Source: a virus
Length of the DNA stretch: 28,136 bases
Direction: 5' to 3' (one strand)
Virus record (IMG/VR): IMGVR_UViG_3300010318_000033
Location: 1 to 28,136 of that record
Part shown: one piece after another, positions 21,812-28,136 of the stretch
Numbering within the stretch: the first letter of the stretch is position 1
Layout: every line of letters starts with the position of its first letter
Notes under the pieces: model-generated
Seen by the model: the letters and a program-made list of their open reading frames with translations, nothing else
Told to the model about the DNA's origin: nothing
The model's database searches: none
Made by a program: the position numbers and the translations under genes

Positions 21812-22699
21812 TTATGCGGATTTGATGCGCTTGAGTGCGGCACCATTACCAACGGCGACACCGTAGAGAACGCCCATTGTCAAATAGTGCTTGCCGGCCA
21901 CGTTGTCATAAAAGGTGCGCAACTGAATAGGCAAACCAGTTGATGGGTCAACAATGTCTTGCACGTTTACGCTACCATCCGCAGGCGCGGCAGGTGTGCG
22001 GGCAGCCAACAACAAAGCGGAAGGATGCAGCGCGATGGCTGCAAGGTTTTCGCTATTGGTTGGGATGCCGGTGTATTCGTAGAGGTTGAAACCGTGAACG
22101 CGTTGGGCGGCGTTTTCCTGCACAGCAGAGGCGGCGCCATAGCTGGAAGCATCTTGAACGATGGCGTCCTTCTGAACGCTCGCGTAGTAGCTAGGCGGCA
22201 GAATAAGCGCACGCTCGCTTTTGGGCACTTTGGCAGTCGTCAAGTCGGCGGCAAGGTCGGCCACTTCGTCAGCGTCAAAGTTGGCAGCGGTGATGACTTC
22301 GTTTGCGGTGTAGTTGGCATTAAGAACCAATGCCAGCAAATCGTCCATGACCGCGTCCAGTGTGACTTCCAAAGCGGGGGCCAAGAAGACAGAAGACAAC
22401 CAATCAAAGTTTCCACTCTTGGAAACTTCCATGTCGGTGAAGGCCATGCTGTAACCCTTGAATTTGTTCAAGGTAATGGTCTTCGCTGTGCTGGTGACAT
22501 CACTCGCAGTGTAGCCACTGGAGAGGTCGGATGCGGTCATGCTGGAAGGAACGCGCGTTGTAACGCTTTCTCCTTGCCCTGAAATCTCATCACTAAAATC
22601 ACGCGCAAATGCTCGCAAAGGATGAAATTGTGTTGATAAGTAGTCGAGACTTTGCTCGGCTACTGCGGCCAAATTAATGCCGTTGAGTGTGTTAGCCAT
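21812..22699 (-). CDS. Major capsid protein (paralog A)
   Basis: This 295-aa protein directly follows the scaffold gene, the standard capsid position. It is soluble, Ala/Asp/Ser-rich and without signal or membrane segments. The N-terminal region (SLDYLSTQFHPLRAFARDFS) and the GESVTTRVP and KGYSMAFTDMEVSK stretches resemble HK97-fold shell proteins. Length is similar to short capsid proteins of siphoviruses. No obvious N-terminal delta domain is present; the separate coiled-coil protein upstream supplies scaffolding. It is the better candidate for the main shell subunit because it is adjacent to the scaffold. Confidence 0.88.
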   Translation of the reverse strand: MANTLNGINLAAVAEQSLDYLSTQFHPLRAFARDFSDEISGQGESVTTRVPSSMTASDLSSGYTASDVTSTAKTITLNKFKGYSMAFTDMEVSKSGNFDWLSSVFLAPALEVTLDAVMDDLLALVLNANYTANEVITAANFDADEVADLAADLTTAKVPKSERALILPPSYYASVQKDAIVQDASSYGAASAVQENAAQRVHGFNLYEYTGIPTNSENLAAIALHPSALLLAARTPAAPADGSVNVQDIVDPSTGLPIQLRTFYDNVAGKHYLTMGVLYGVAVGNGAALKRIKSA

Positions 22700-22705
22700 A
22701 TATTT

Positions 22706-23125
22706 TTAGTGTTTGTTTTTGATGTTTTTTAGATAAAAAGCGCGGCGTTCGTCTTTGCCCTCAATGGCGTTGTATTGCTGCCATAATGCGCCAAGGCTTA
22801 GTGCCGGTGCTTCCTCTTCTGTGGCTTCCTCAACTGGAGCGTCTACGCCAACGCTTGCCGCGATTTCAACGGCCTTTTCGTCCGCGCTCTTTTGCTGCTC
22901 CTCAAGAAGCAAATTTGCTTCCTCCAAAACCTTGATTTTGCTCTCAAGGCTTTCGATGTCTTGGGCGTGTTGTGCGCCAAGTTTTGCTACTTCCTCCGCA
23001 TGAGAAGCGCTTGCTTCTTCAATGCGGGTTTGAAGTGTTTGGTTAGCGGCGGTTGCTTCCTCCAGCTTTCCAGCTAGGTTGGACAACTCCACGTTTGCTT
23101 TTACTAAATCAAGGATTGTTTTCAT
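22706..23125 (-). CDS. Scaffold-like coiled-coil protein
   Basis: This 139-aa protein is highly charged, with a long coiled coil over about residues 8-85 (KLEEATAANQTLQTRIEEAS and IESLESKIKVLEEANLLLEE). An acidic linker follows (VEEATEEEAP), then a conserved-looking C-terminal patch (LWQQYNAIEGKDERRAFYLK). Coiled coil, flexible linker and a basic tail that docks to the capsid is the layout of head scaffolding proteins. It lies between the S49 protease and the capsid genes; the protease would remove it during maturation. Confidence 0.8.
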   Translation of the reverse strand: MKTILDLVKANVELSNLAGKLEEATAANQTLQTRIEEASASHAEEVAKLGAQHAQDIESLESKIKVLEEANLLLEEQQKSADEKAVEIAASVGVDAPVEEATEEEAPALSLGALWQQYNAIEGKDERRAFYLKNIKNKH

Positions 23126-23129
23126 GTGT

Positions 23130-23909
23130 TTATAAATTTGCCATTAGGCCAATGACTTCGTTCAAATCGTTGACCACCCCGTCAGCAAGCCCAGCTTCCA
23201 CCGCTTCCATTCCTTCGTAGGTTTGGCCGGTCATGCTGGATTGCGGCACGGTGCGTTTGTTGTTTATCTCTGCCTTAAAGCGCTCATGCCATTTGTTGAC
23301 GTTTGCTTGCAGTCTCTCCCGCGCTTCATCGCTCAATGGTTTAAAGTCGGCGTAGTCCAGCTTGTTTTCGCCTGCGCTGACTGCGTTTACTTTTAGCCCC
23401 ATTTGTCGCAAGTATTCAGTTTGGTCTAGGAGCGCCACGTAAACTCCAACGCTCCCAACTTCAGCGCTCTCGCTAAGAAGCACACTGTCGGCTTGGCTCG
23501 CTATCCAATATGCGGCGCTGGCGGCTGTGCCTTCGGTGTATGCCACCAATGGCTTGCTGACGTTGCGCAGTTTTGCAGCCAGCTCTGGCAGTCCAGTAAT
23601 GGTTCCACCTGGGGAATCAATGTGAAGCAAGATAGAGTTGATGTTTGGGTTTGCGTCCGCATCCGCAACTTGCTCGGCAATGTCGTCGTAGTCGGTCATA
23701 CCAAACATGCGCTCGTAGTCGGTTAGCATTTTCCCAACGGCGCCGTGAATGTGGATAATAGCAACGCCGCTTTCCTCTTCTGGCCGCGGCAAATCGTAAC
23801 CGTTGCCGGTATATTCATGCTCGTCTAACTGCGTTGCTAGCGCTCGGTGGTAGTCGGGCAAAATGGCCCAAACGTCATTATTTAATTTATGCGTCAGTTT
23901 CGCTGTCAT
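23130..23909 (-). CDS. S49-family head maturation protease
   Basis: This 259-aa protein is a SppA/ClpP-fold serine protease like lambda gpC. Motifs are HIHGAVG (53-59), LLHIDSPGGTI (94-104), the nucleophile region GTAASAAYW (S131) and the Lys of the Ser-Lys dyad in GENKLDYADF (K183). It degrades scaffold and trims head proteins. I chose the ATG at 23909; a TTG two codons earlier is possible. It overlaps the portal gene by 23 bp. Unlike lambda gpC/Nu3, the scaffold is a separate downstream gene rather than an internal in-frame start. Confidence 0.93.
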   Translation of the reverse strand: MTAKLTHKLNNDVWAILPDYHRALATQLDEHEYTGNGYDLPRPEEESGVAIIHIHGAVGKMLTDYERMFGMTDYDDIAEQVADADANPNINSILLHIDSPGGTITGLPELAAKLRNVSKPLVAYTEGTAASAAYWIASQADSVLLSESAEVGSVGVYVALLDQTEYLRQMGLKVNAVSAGENKLDYADFKPLSDEARERLQANVNKWHERFKAEINNKRTVPQSSMTGQTYEGMEAVEAGLADGVVNDLNEVIGLMANL

Positions 23910-25335
23910 TATCAAAAACTGGGTTTGGCGTGCGCTGGCTTAACAAATGCAACGCGGTGTCCATTTTAATCTCGTAGGTTTCAGAAAGACGCTTTGCCCG
24001 CTCAAGTAAGTCGCTTGCTTCGCGCTCCACTTGGTTGCGTATGTCTTGCCAGTCATGGCCGCGTTCGCCAGTGTCTTCGCGCATTGTGCGCAGCCCCATC
24101 TTTATGGCGTCCTGGTTGGCTTTTGATTCGCGGCCAAGGTCAACGGTGATTTTCTTGGGTGCTTGCCAATTGACGCGCCACCAATCGGAAGACGCTGGCA
24201 AGTCGCCACGCTTGATGCCTCGCGCAATAACCCAGCCCCAAACGCGATTGCAAAACCGGCTGGTGATGAGAGCTTGGCGCTCTTCAAATCTTCGTGCGGC
24301 TTTTTCGAGGATAAACCTTGAAGCGGTCCCCTGTTTTGATGGTTCCACGATGAACTCGTATGGAACGCCAAGCCCTAAAGCTACATCACGCAAAAGGTAT
24401 TCCAAAAACCCAGCAAAGGCGGCGCTTGGTTTGTTGCTCGCAAAACTCTCGATTGATTCGCCAATCTTAAGACGTGGAACCATGCCAGGCTGGAATGTGT
24501 CCCATGCAACTGTGCCCGTATCGGCGGCACTATATCCGTCCTCGATTAAGCTGCTGCCATCGTCTGCAATGCCGCCTTGCGTGGTAATGGCCATGCCTAT
24601 GGCGCTGTTCATTTTGACGCCAACCTTTTCAAATTCGAGGATGTCGGTCGCATCGCGGATGTGGTCGATTGCGTGCGCTAGTGCAGAAACGCCGCGCAAT
24701 TGCGCAACGCGGTCTGGGTCATAAACGAGGATAAAGTTGTTTGCTGAAATGCTGCGGAATTCATCTCCGCTTTTGACGTTGTAGGCTGTAGGTTTGCCGC
24801 TTGGGCTAACCATTACGCCGTCATGCCCTGCCTCGTTGTATTTGAGCGATTCGCTGGCGATATTGTGAGATTCAATTAATTGCAGTTGAGGGAATGCGTC
24901 CTGCCTGCCAATCATCAAAAATCCAATGTCACCGTCAACGTCCATTCGGATAGATGCCATCCGCTGCATTTGCGCAAATGTAAATTGGCCCGCCACATCG
25001 CACACCTTGCTCCATTCGGCAAAATAATCTTCGTATGCCTTCGCCTCGGCGCTTTGGCTTTGTGGTGTTAAGCCTGTGCCTAGTGCGTATCGCGCAACGT
25101 CATTCACCGCGCCCCTGACCATTCCGTGATTTGCATACAGCCACCGCGAAAACGCCATCAACCGGCGACGTGTGCCTCGGTTAAGCGTTTGATTTATGTC
25201 GGCGGCAATGTATGGCAGCGAAGTGCGGAATCGGTTTGATTCGGTGCCTCGGTAGTGGCTGTTAATGGTTGCGCGTTTTCGCGGTTGTGGCGCCGCAACA
25301 ATTGGTCTGCCGTTGTGGTCTACAATTTGGCTCAT
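23887..25335 (-). CDS. Portal protein, lambda gpB family
   Basis: In this 482-aa protein, N-terminal PLNRGTRRR-like wording (NQTLNRGTRRRLMAFSRWLY) and NHGMVRGAVNDVARYALGTG match the lambda-type portal family. DRVAQLRGVSALAHAIDHIR, the LGLGVPYEFI segment and a late RIL-like helix (ASRFILEKAARRFEERQAL) are typical too. The portal forms the dodecameric ring at one capsid vertex for DNA entry and exit. Length is close to the family's 500-530 aa. It begins in an ATGA overlap with the gpW-like gene. Confidence 0.95.
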   Translation of the reverse strand: MSQIVDHNGRPIVAAPQPRKRATINSHYRGTESNRFRTSLPYIAADINQTLNRGTRRRLMAFSRWLYANHGMVRGAVNDVARYALGTGLTPQSQSAEAKAYEDYFAEWSKVCDVAGQFTFAQMQRMASIRMDVDGDIGFLMIGRQDAFPQLQLIESHNIASESLKYNEAGHDGVMVSPSGKPTAYNVKSGDEFRSISANNFILVYDPDRVAQLRGVSALAHAIDHIRDATDILEFEKVGVKMNSAIGMAITTQGGIADDGSSLIEDGYSAADTGTVAWDTFQPGMVPRLKIGESIESFASNKPSAAFAGFLEYLLRDVALGLGVPYEFIVEPSKQGTASRFILEKAARRFEERQALITSRFCNRVWGWVIARGIKRGDLPASSDWWRVNWQAPKKITVDLGRESKANQDAIKMGLRTMREDTGERGHDWQDIRNQVEREASDLLERAKRLSETYEIKMDTALHLLSQRTPNPVFDNDSETDA

Positions 25336-25589
25336 CGCGCAAACCTTGCAAAAGTCATTCTTGTGGGTTTAGTGGCGCCGTTGGCTAACCCCTTAGCAAT
25401 CAAAACCGTGGTTAATTGTGCGGCCAGTTCGTCGGTTGGCATGACAAGTTGCATACTCCCACTCTGAGATGCGTTGCTGAAAGAGACAGTGACACTGCCA
25501 GCCAAAATAGCGTCAGCTACCCTTTCCTTTAAGGTCAAAAGGTATCCGTCGCTTTGCAAATTAAGAAATGCAGTGATGTCGCTTGCCAT
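25332..25589 (-). CDS. gpW-like head-tail joining protein
   Basis: This 85-aa protein lies between terminase and portal, the lambda gpW position. It has a helix (GYLLTLKERVADAILAG), a central hairpin-like strand pair (GSVTVSFSNASQSGSMQLV) and a second helix (TDELAAQLTTVLIAKGL). This alpha-beta-beta-alpha order matches gpW, although at 85 aa it is somewhat longer than the 68-aa lambda protein. gpW seals the portal after packaging. The stop overlaps the portal start by ATGA. Confidence 0.65.
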   Translation of the reverse strand: MASDITAFLNLQSDGYLLTLKERVADAILAGSVTVSFSNASQSGSMQLVMPTDELAAQLTTVLIAKGLANGATKPTRMTFARFAR

Positions 25590-25631
25590 CTGTAAAGATG
25601 GGGAAAATGTGTAAAAGAAACATGCGCAAAT
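25590..25631 (-). other. Leader of the head operon
   Basis: These 42 bp between terminator and gpW-like start are AT-rich (minus strand: TTTCTTTTACACATTTTCCC) and contain no convincing promoter pair or Shine-Dalgarno. If the terminator is efficient, some promoter must lie here or overlap the terminator. Confidence 0.25.
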
Positions 25632-25661
25632 AAAAAAGCGGCAACGATTAATCGCTGCCGC
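25632..25661 (-). terminator. Strong intrinsic terminator between terminase and head genes
   Basis: On the minus strand a 12-bp self-complementary stem (plus-strand 25638-25661, one G-U pair, no long loop) is followed directly by six T (plus-strand A-run at 25632-25637). This is a textbook rho-independent terminator facing the late genes, placed 43 bp upstream of the gpW-like ATG. It would separate terminase transcription from head-gene transcription unless read-through or antitermination occurs. Confidence 0.85.
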
Positions 25662-25681
25662 CCTTGCTTTTGTGGTTTATG

Positions 25682-25711
25682 TTTTTCTTATTCCGCAGTG
25701 CTAAATAGTTT
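25682..25711. repeat. Direct repeat, downstream copy of the terminase 3' end
   Basis: These 30 bp repeat positions 25862-25891 with one mismatch at an offset of exactly 180 bp. The right-hand copy encodes the last codons of the large terminase (KLFSTAE plus stop). This copy is a displaced 3' end that still ends in a stop triplet (TAA instead of TAG). The layout is what remains when DNA inserts at a gene's 3' end and duplicates it. Confidence 0.9.
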
Positions 25712-25841
25712 CAGTGGACCAGTGGACCAAGTTCCCGAGTTGCTGAGAAATTAGGACGCAATCTTTCCATCCAACTGAAAAGCCAATAACAAGACCTTAA
25801 AAGTTCTAGAACTCACAAACAGAGTCCACTGGTCCACTGAA
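25710..25841. repeat. 132-bp segment bounded by perfect 18-bp inverted repeats
   Basis: TTCAGTGGACCAGTGGAC at 25710-25727 is the exact reverse complement of 25824-25841. Each arm contains a tandem repeat: GTGGACCA twice in the left arm, one and a partial copy in the right. The 96-bp interior has no ORF over 30 codons and contains a 12-bp palindrome AGTTCTAGAACT at 25802-25813. The segment lies between the two copies of the terminase 3' end. It could be a miniature non-autonomous mobile element, a recombinase site pair, or a structured noncoding RNA on the late transcript. I know of no family it belongs to. Confidence 0.8.
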
Positions 25842-25861
25842 CTTGTGCCTTGTAATTCATA

Positions 25862-25891
25862 TTTTTCCTATTCCGCAGTGCTAAATAGTTT
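25862..25891. repeat. Direct repeat, upstream copy within the terminase 3' end
   Basis: This is the partner of 25682-25711, with one mismatch. It covers the final codons of the large terminase and the first bases after its stop codon. Confidence 0.9.
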
Positions 25892-27589
25892 TGCAATACT
25901 CGCCGCTACAACTTGCATAAGTTCGCAATCCCAGCCGTGATTTGCGCGGAAGGAAACCCAGCGCAAAGTCGTTCTGCCGTGCTTGTCCAGAACCTCTTTC
26001 TTCCGCTCGGAGTCAATTTGTTTTGCATATTCGTCGGCCATTTCGCCGAGGTCGCAAACCTCCCAAGGATGTGATTTGCCGCTTTTGAGCAACTGCAATA
26101 CGTCTTTGGTTGTTGGGTTGCTCCATCTAAAAACAGGCGGCGCCGTGCGCCCTGTTGCGCTGACGCGTGTTGGCTTTGAAAACATGCGGCGCACGGTGTG
26201 CCCGTTTATGCTGTGCGCGTAGTCGGTAGTGTCTTCACCGCGCATACCCATCCATCCGTAGCGCCCGCACTCCGCCAAAACCCTGGCGCGTTGGTAGCCG
26301 ACATCCAAGAAAGTCCGTTGTGGTGCTATGTTGAATTCCTTGCGCATTGCTTCGATTTCATCAAACGAAGTCAAGCGGCGAAACGAAAGCAAACGGCTGG
26401 CGCCTGTTTTGCTCCAACTGCGTGCCACCGCCCAAAATTCCTCAAGGTATGCTTGCACGTCTACAGTCAAAAATCGCGTTGCCTCGTCCGCCCATTCGGC
26501 GCTTGGTTCGTAGTCTTTGACAACCACTTTTTCAATGTCTACGTGATTTGTAGCTTTCCAAGGCTCCGCAAGTCGCAGCGTCACGAATTCGCGCAATGGC
26601 TGAATGTAGCCACCGGCGGCGTGCTGTTTAGCTCGCAGGAAATCGACAACCAAATCCGCCCAAGGCATAACTGAAGGCGGAAGAGCCAACTGGTTGAAAC
26701 TAAACGAGCGCACCCGTGGCGTTGGGTTGTCGTTAGTGGCTATGTAGCCTCCCTTGCTCATCGCCCGCCAATTGGTTTCGGTGTTTTCGTGCTGGTGTCC
26801 ACAATGCGGGCAAACCATGCGCACCGTTTCGCTAACTGCTTCAAAGTCCCAGACGCCAGCTGGTTTTGTTTTTTCGTTAGTGTCCCATTGGAGGCAATCG
26901 TAAAATGCTGGCATGAAAAGCTCACTGCATCCAATGCACTTGAGGTGCCAATGCTCGCAGGTGCCAGCCTTGTATGCGCCATCGAAATCGCTGCCCTCTT
27001 CTTCGGGCGTGCTACTTAGCCAGTGCTTGCGGTTCCAGTAGCGCGTAGTTCGTGCCCGCGCTCGCGCCAACATGCCAGGCTTCCAAGCGCTGACTTCGTC
27101 GCCAAACAGCCAGCGAATAGACCAGCTGCGAAGAAAGTTATTATTGGCGGCGCCCAGTTTTAGCGTGCATGTAGTCAGAAAAATTTCGGTGTTGGTTTTT
27201 TTGTGGCGGTCTGTTGGAAACTGACGGCGCAGTGTTGCACAACTCTCCAACATCGGCATAAGGCGCTCCTTGGAAAAATCCTTGGCGGCGTCTTCGTCCT
27301 GAATCACCGTCATGGTTGGCCCTGGATGGTTTGCCAGCGCCCAAGCTATGGCTACTTGCATTGAAACTGTTTTGCCAGTTTGGGCAGCGCAATTTAACAC
27401 AACCTCCTCAGTGTTGGGGTCTGCAAACGCGGTCAACGGTTCCAATAACCAAGGCGTTTCGGTAGCGCGGAATTGGTTGCCGTATGGTGATTCTCGAAGG
27501 CGGATGTTATCAAGCGCCCAGTCTGGAATGGTTGCTTTTTGCTTTTCTGCAAATGCCGTCGCCAAGCATTCCCTTATTATGTTTTCCAT
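25868..27589 (-). CDS. Terminase large subunit, GpA family
   Basis: This ATP-driven DNA packaging motor and nuclease is 573 aa from the ATG at 27589, which follows the small-subunit stop by 13 bp; a longer frame to 27655 would overlap it. The ATPase has Walker A CAAQTGKT (67-74) and Walker B WLFGDEVSAW (160-169). A zinc-binding region has CIGC (218-221) and CPHCG (260-264). The nuclease half includes RFLTVDVQAYLEEFWAVA. Lambda gpA is 641 aa. Motif order and zinc region match GpA enzymes that cut at cos and leave 5' overhangs, fitting the terminal 16-base repeat. Its 3' end is duplicated 180 bp downstream. Confidence 0.95.
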   Translation of the reverse strand: MENIIRECLATAFAEKQKATIPDWALDNIRLRESPYGNQFRATETPWLLEPLTAFADPNTEEVVLNCAAQTGKTVSMQVAIAWALANHPGPTMTVIQDEDAAKDFSKERLMPMLESCATLRRQFPTDRHKKTNTEIFLTTCTLKLGAANNNFLRSWSIRWLFGDEVSAWKPGMLARARARTTRYWNRKHWLSSTPEEEGSDFDGAYKAGTCEHWHLKCIGCSELFMPAFYDCLQWDTNEKTKPAGVWDFEAVSETVRMVCPHCGHQHENTETNWRAMSKGGYIATNDNPTPRVRSFSFNQLALPPSVMPWADLVVDFLRAKQHAAGGYIQPLREFVTLRLAEPWKATNHVDIEKVVVKDYEPSAEWADEATRFLTVDVQAYLEEFWAVARSWSKTGASRLLSFRRLTSFDEIEAMRKEFNIAPQRTFLDVGYQRARVLAECGRYGWMGMRGEDTTDYAHSINGHTVRRMFSKPTRVSATGRTAPPVFRWSNPTTKDVLQLLKSGKSHPWEVCDLGEMADEYAKQIDSERKKEVLDKHGRTTLRWVSFRANHGWDCELMQVVAASIAKLFSTAE

Positions 27590-27602
27590 GCGTTCAATTA
27601 AA

Positions 27603-28106
27603 TCATGCTTTTGTATGCGCTCGCAGTGTTTCGCGCAGTTTGTCGTTGTACGCAATTATGACCGGTTGAGCTTCGGTTGGCGTCAAGCCTGCCACCATTG
27701 GCGCCAGCTTGCTTTCCATCTCGTCAAGGTGTTTGGCGAACTCCATGCAAAGCGCCATTGTCGCCCGCCTCACTTCTTCGCGGTCCAACATTTTGCCGCG
27801 CAGGCCGTCCAGTTCCACGTCCAGTTTTTCAACCTGCCGGCGGATTTTCTCGACCTCGTGCCACTCTTTGGTGCCAGGTTGCGCTTCGTTGCCGCTTTCG
27901 TTGGCGCTTGTTTTCCGCGCTTCGGTGACTGCTTCCAGCGTGTAGAGGTTCGCTCCCCGTGCGCCAGTTTTTGCTATAGGAACGCGTATCAGAAAGTTAC
28001 GCGCTTCATGGTAACTCATGTCTAATTTTTGCGCCACATCGGCTATGGTGAGCAGGGGCGGCGTGCTGGAACTCTTTTTGCGTGTAGGTTTTGCGGGTTT
28101 GGTCAT
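27603..28106 (-). CDS. Terminase small subunit, Nu1-like
   Basis: This 167-aa protein has a Lys-rich N-terminus, then a winged-helix DNA-binding domain (about residues 18-65: LLTIADVAQKLDMSYHEARN and NLYTLEAVTEARK). A coiled coil follows (EVEKIRRQVEKLDVELDGLR), with a helical C-terminus for contact with the large subunit. It recognises the cos site and recruits the large terminase. The gene starts 15 bp inside the 28121-28136 repeat, as lambda Nu1 lies just past cos. The ATG at 28106 has no strong Shine-Dalgarno. Confidence 0.88.
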   Translation of the reverse strand: MTKPAKPTRKKSSSTPPLLTIADVAQKLDMSYHEARNFLIRVPIAKTGARGANLYTLEAVTEARKTSANESGNEAQPGTKEWHEVEKIRRQVEKLDVELDGLRGKMLDREEVRRATMALCMEFAKHLDEMESKLAPMVAGLTPTEAQPVIIAYNDKLRETLRAHTKA

Positions 28107-28120
28107 GGCTTTTGTTCGCG

Positions 28121-28136
28121 CTCGTGCGCGGAAACC
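28121..28136. repeat. Terminal direct repeat, right copy; putative cos cohesive end
   Basis: This is an exact copy of bases 1-16, just upstream of the small terminase gene on the minus strand. See the left copy for interpretation. Confidence 0.6.

Noticed and set aside
21959-22582. 207-codon plus-strand open frame
   Set aside because: It is antisense to the first capsid gene and arises from that gene's codon bias; its Gly/Val/Arg-rich low-complexity product has no recognisable domain.
24035-24724. 229-codon plus-strand open frame opposite the portal gene
   Set aside because: It is a shadow of the portal coding sequence with no Shine-Dalgarno or family resemblance.
25710-25841. Integron attC-type site
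   Set aside because: The inverted repeats lack the conserved GTTRRRY/RYYYAAC core sites and no integron integrase is encoded.
25682-25891. Diversity-generating retroelement template/variable repeat pair
   Set aside because: The repeats are only 30 bp with one mismatch that is not adenine-specific mutagenesis, and no reverse transcriptase gene is present.
27312-28025. 237-codon plus-strand open frame opposite the terminase genes
   Set aside because: It runs antisense across two well-supported terminase genes, and the product is Cys/Phe/Arg-rich without domain structure.
1-28136. Prophage interpretation (integrase, attachment site, CI-type repressor)
   Set aside because: No tyrosine or serine recombinase and no CI-like repressor is recognisable; the ribbon-helix-helix protein alone is not enough to infer lysogeny.

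Overview
The window is a complete small tailed double-stranded DNA phage genome of about 28.12 kb. The first 16 bases (1-16) are repeated exactly as the last 16 (28121-28136), so it closes into a circle of 28120 bp or is a linear virion genome with 16-base cohesive ends. Every gene I can support lies on the minus strand; the long plus-strand frames are antisense shadows. The gene set is siphovirus-like with lambda-type packaging: small terminase, GpA-type large terminase, gpW-like joining protein, lambda-type portal, S49 head protease, scaffold, HK97-fold-like capsid proteins and a short tape measure. A lipobox lipoprotein and the lambda-like head module suggest a Gram-negative host, but I cannot name it. 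I found no integrase, CI-type repressor, tRNA, IS element or CRISPR array, so a lytic lifestyle is the simpler reading.

Reading the minus strand from the 28136/1 junction, the late half runs small terminase (28106) and large terminase (to 25868), then a 278-bp noncoding gap with a duplicated terminase 3' end, an 18-bp inverted repeat and a strong intrinsic terminator. Next come gpW-like, portal, protease, scaffold, two paralogous major capsid genes in tandem, a small head protein, three neck/connector genes, tail tube, tail chaperone, a 280-aa tape measure, distal tail proteins, a LamG-type fibre, holin-like and lipoprotein genes, a beta-rich virion protein, a 1225-aa tail protein, an FN3 protein and a zinc-ribbon protein (to 8472).

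The early half starts at a sigma70-like promoter at 8398-8426. It runs through an unknown 138-aa protein, a SleB-type wall hydrolase, small zinc and ribbon-helix-helix proteins, and a recombination block (resolvase-like nuclease, ssDNA-binding-like protein, RecE-like exonuclease). Then come small unknown genes, a winged-helix replication initiator with iterons inside its gene, DnaB helicase, a dNMP kinase, a PD-(D/E)XK-like nuclease, a beta-class DNA methyltransferase and a terminal HTH protein next to the putative cos. Most neighbouring genes overlap by ATGA or TTGA, a sign of long polycistronic transcripts with translational coupling.

The most unusual signals are: no GATC site found anywhere in 28 kb by eye; the 180-bp direct-repeat/inverted-repeat insertion at the 3' end of the terminase gene; the tandem capsid paralogs; and origin-like iterons read in two different codon frames within the initiator gene.
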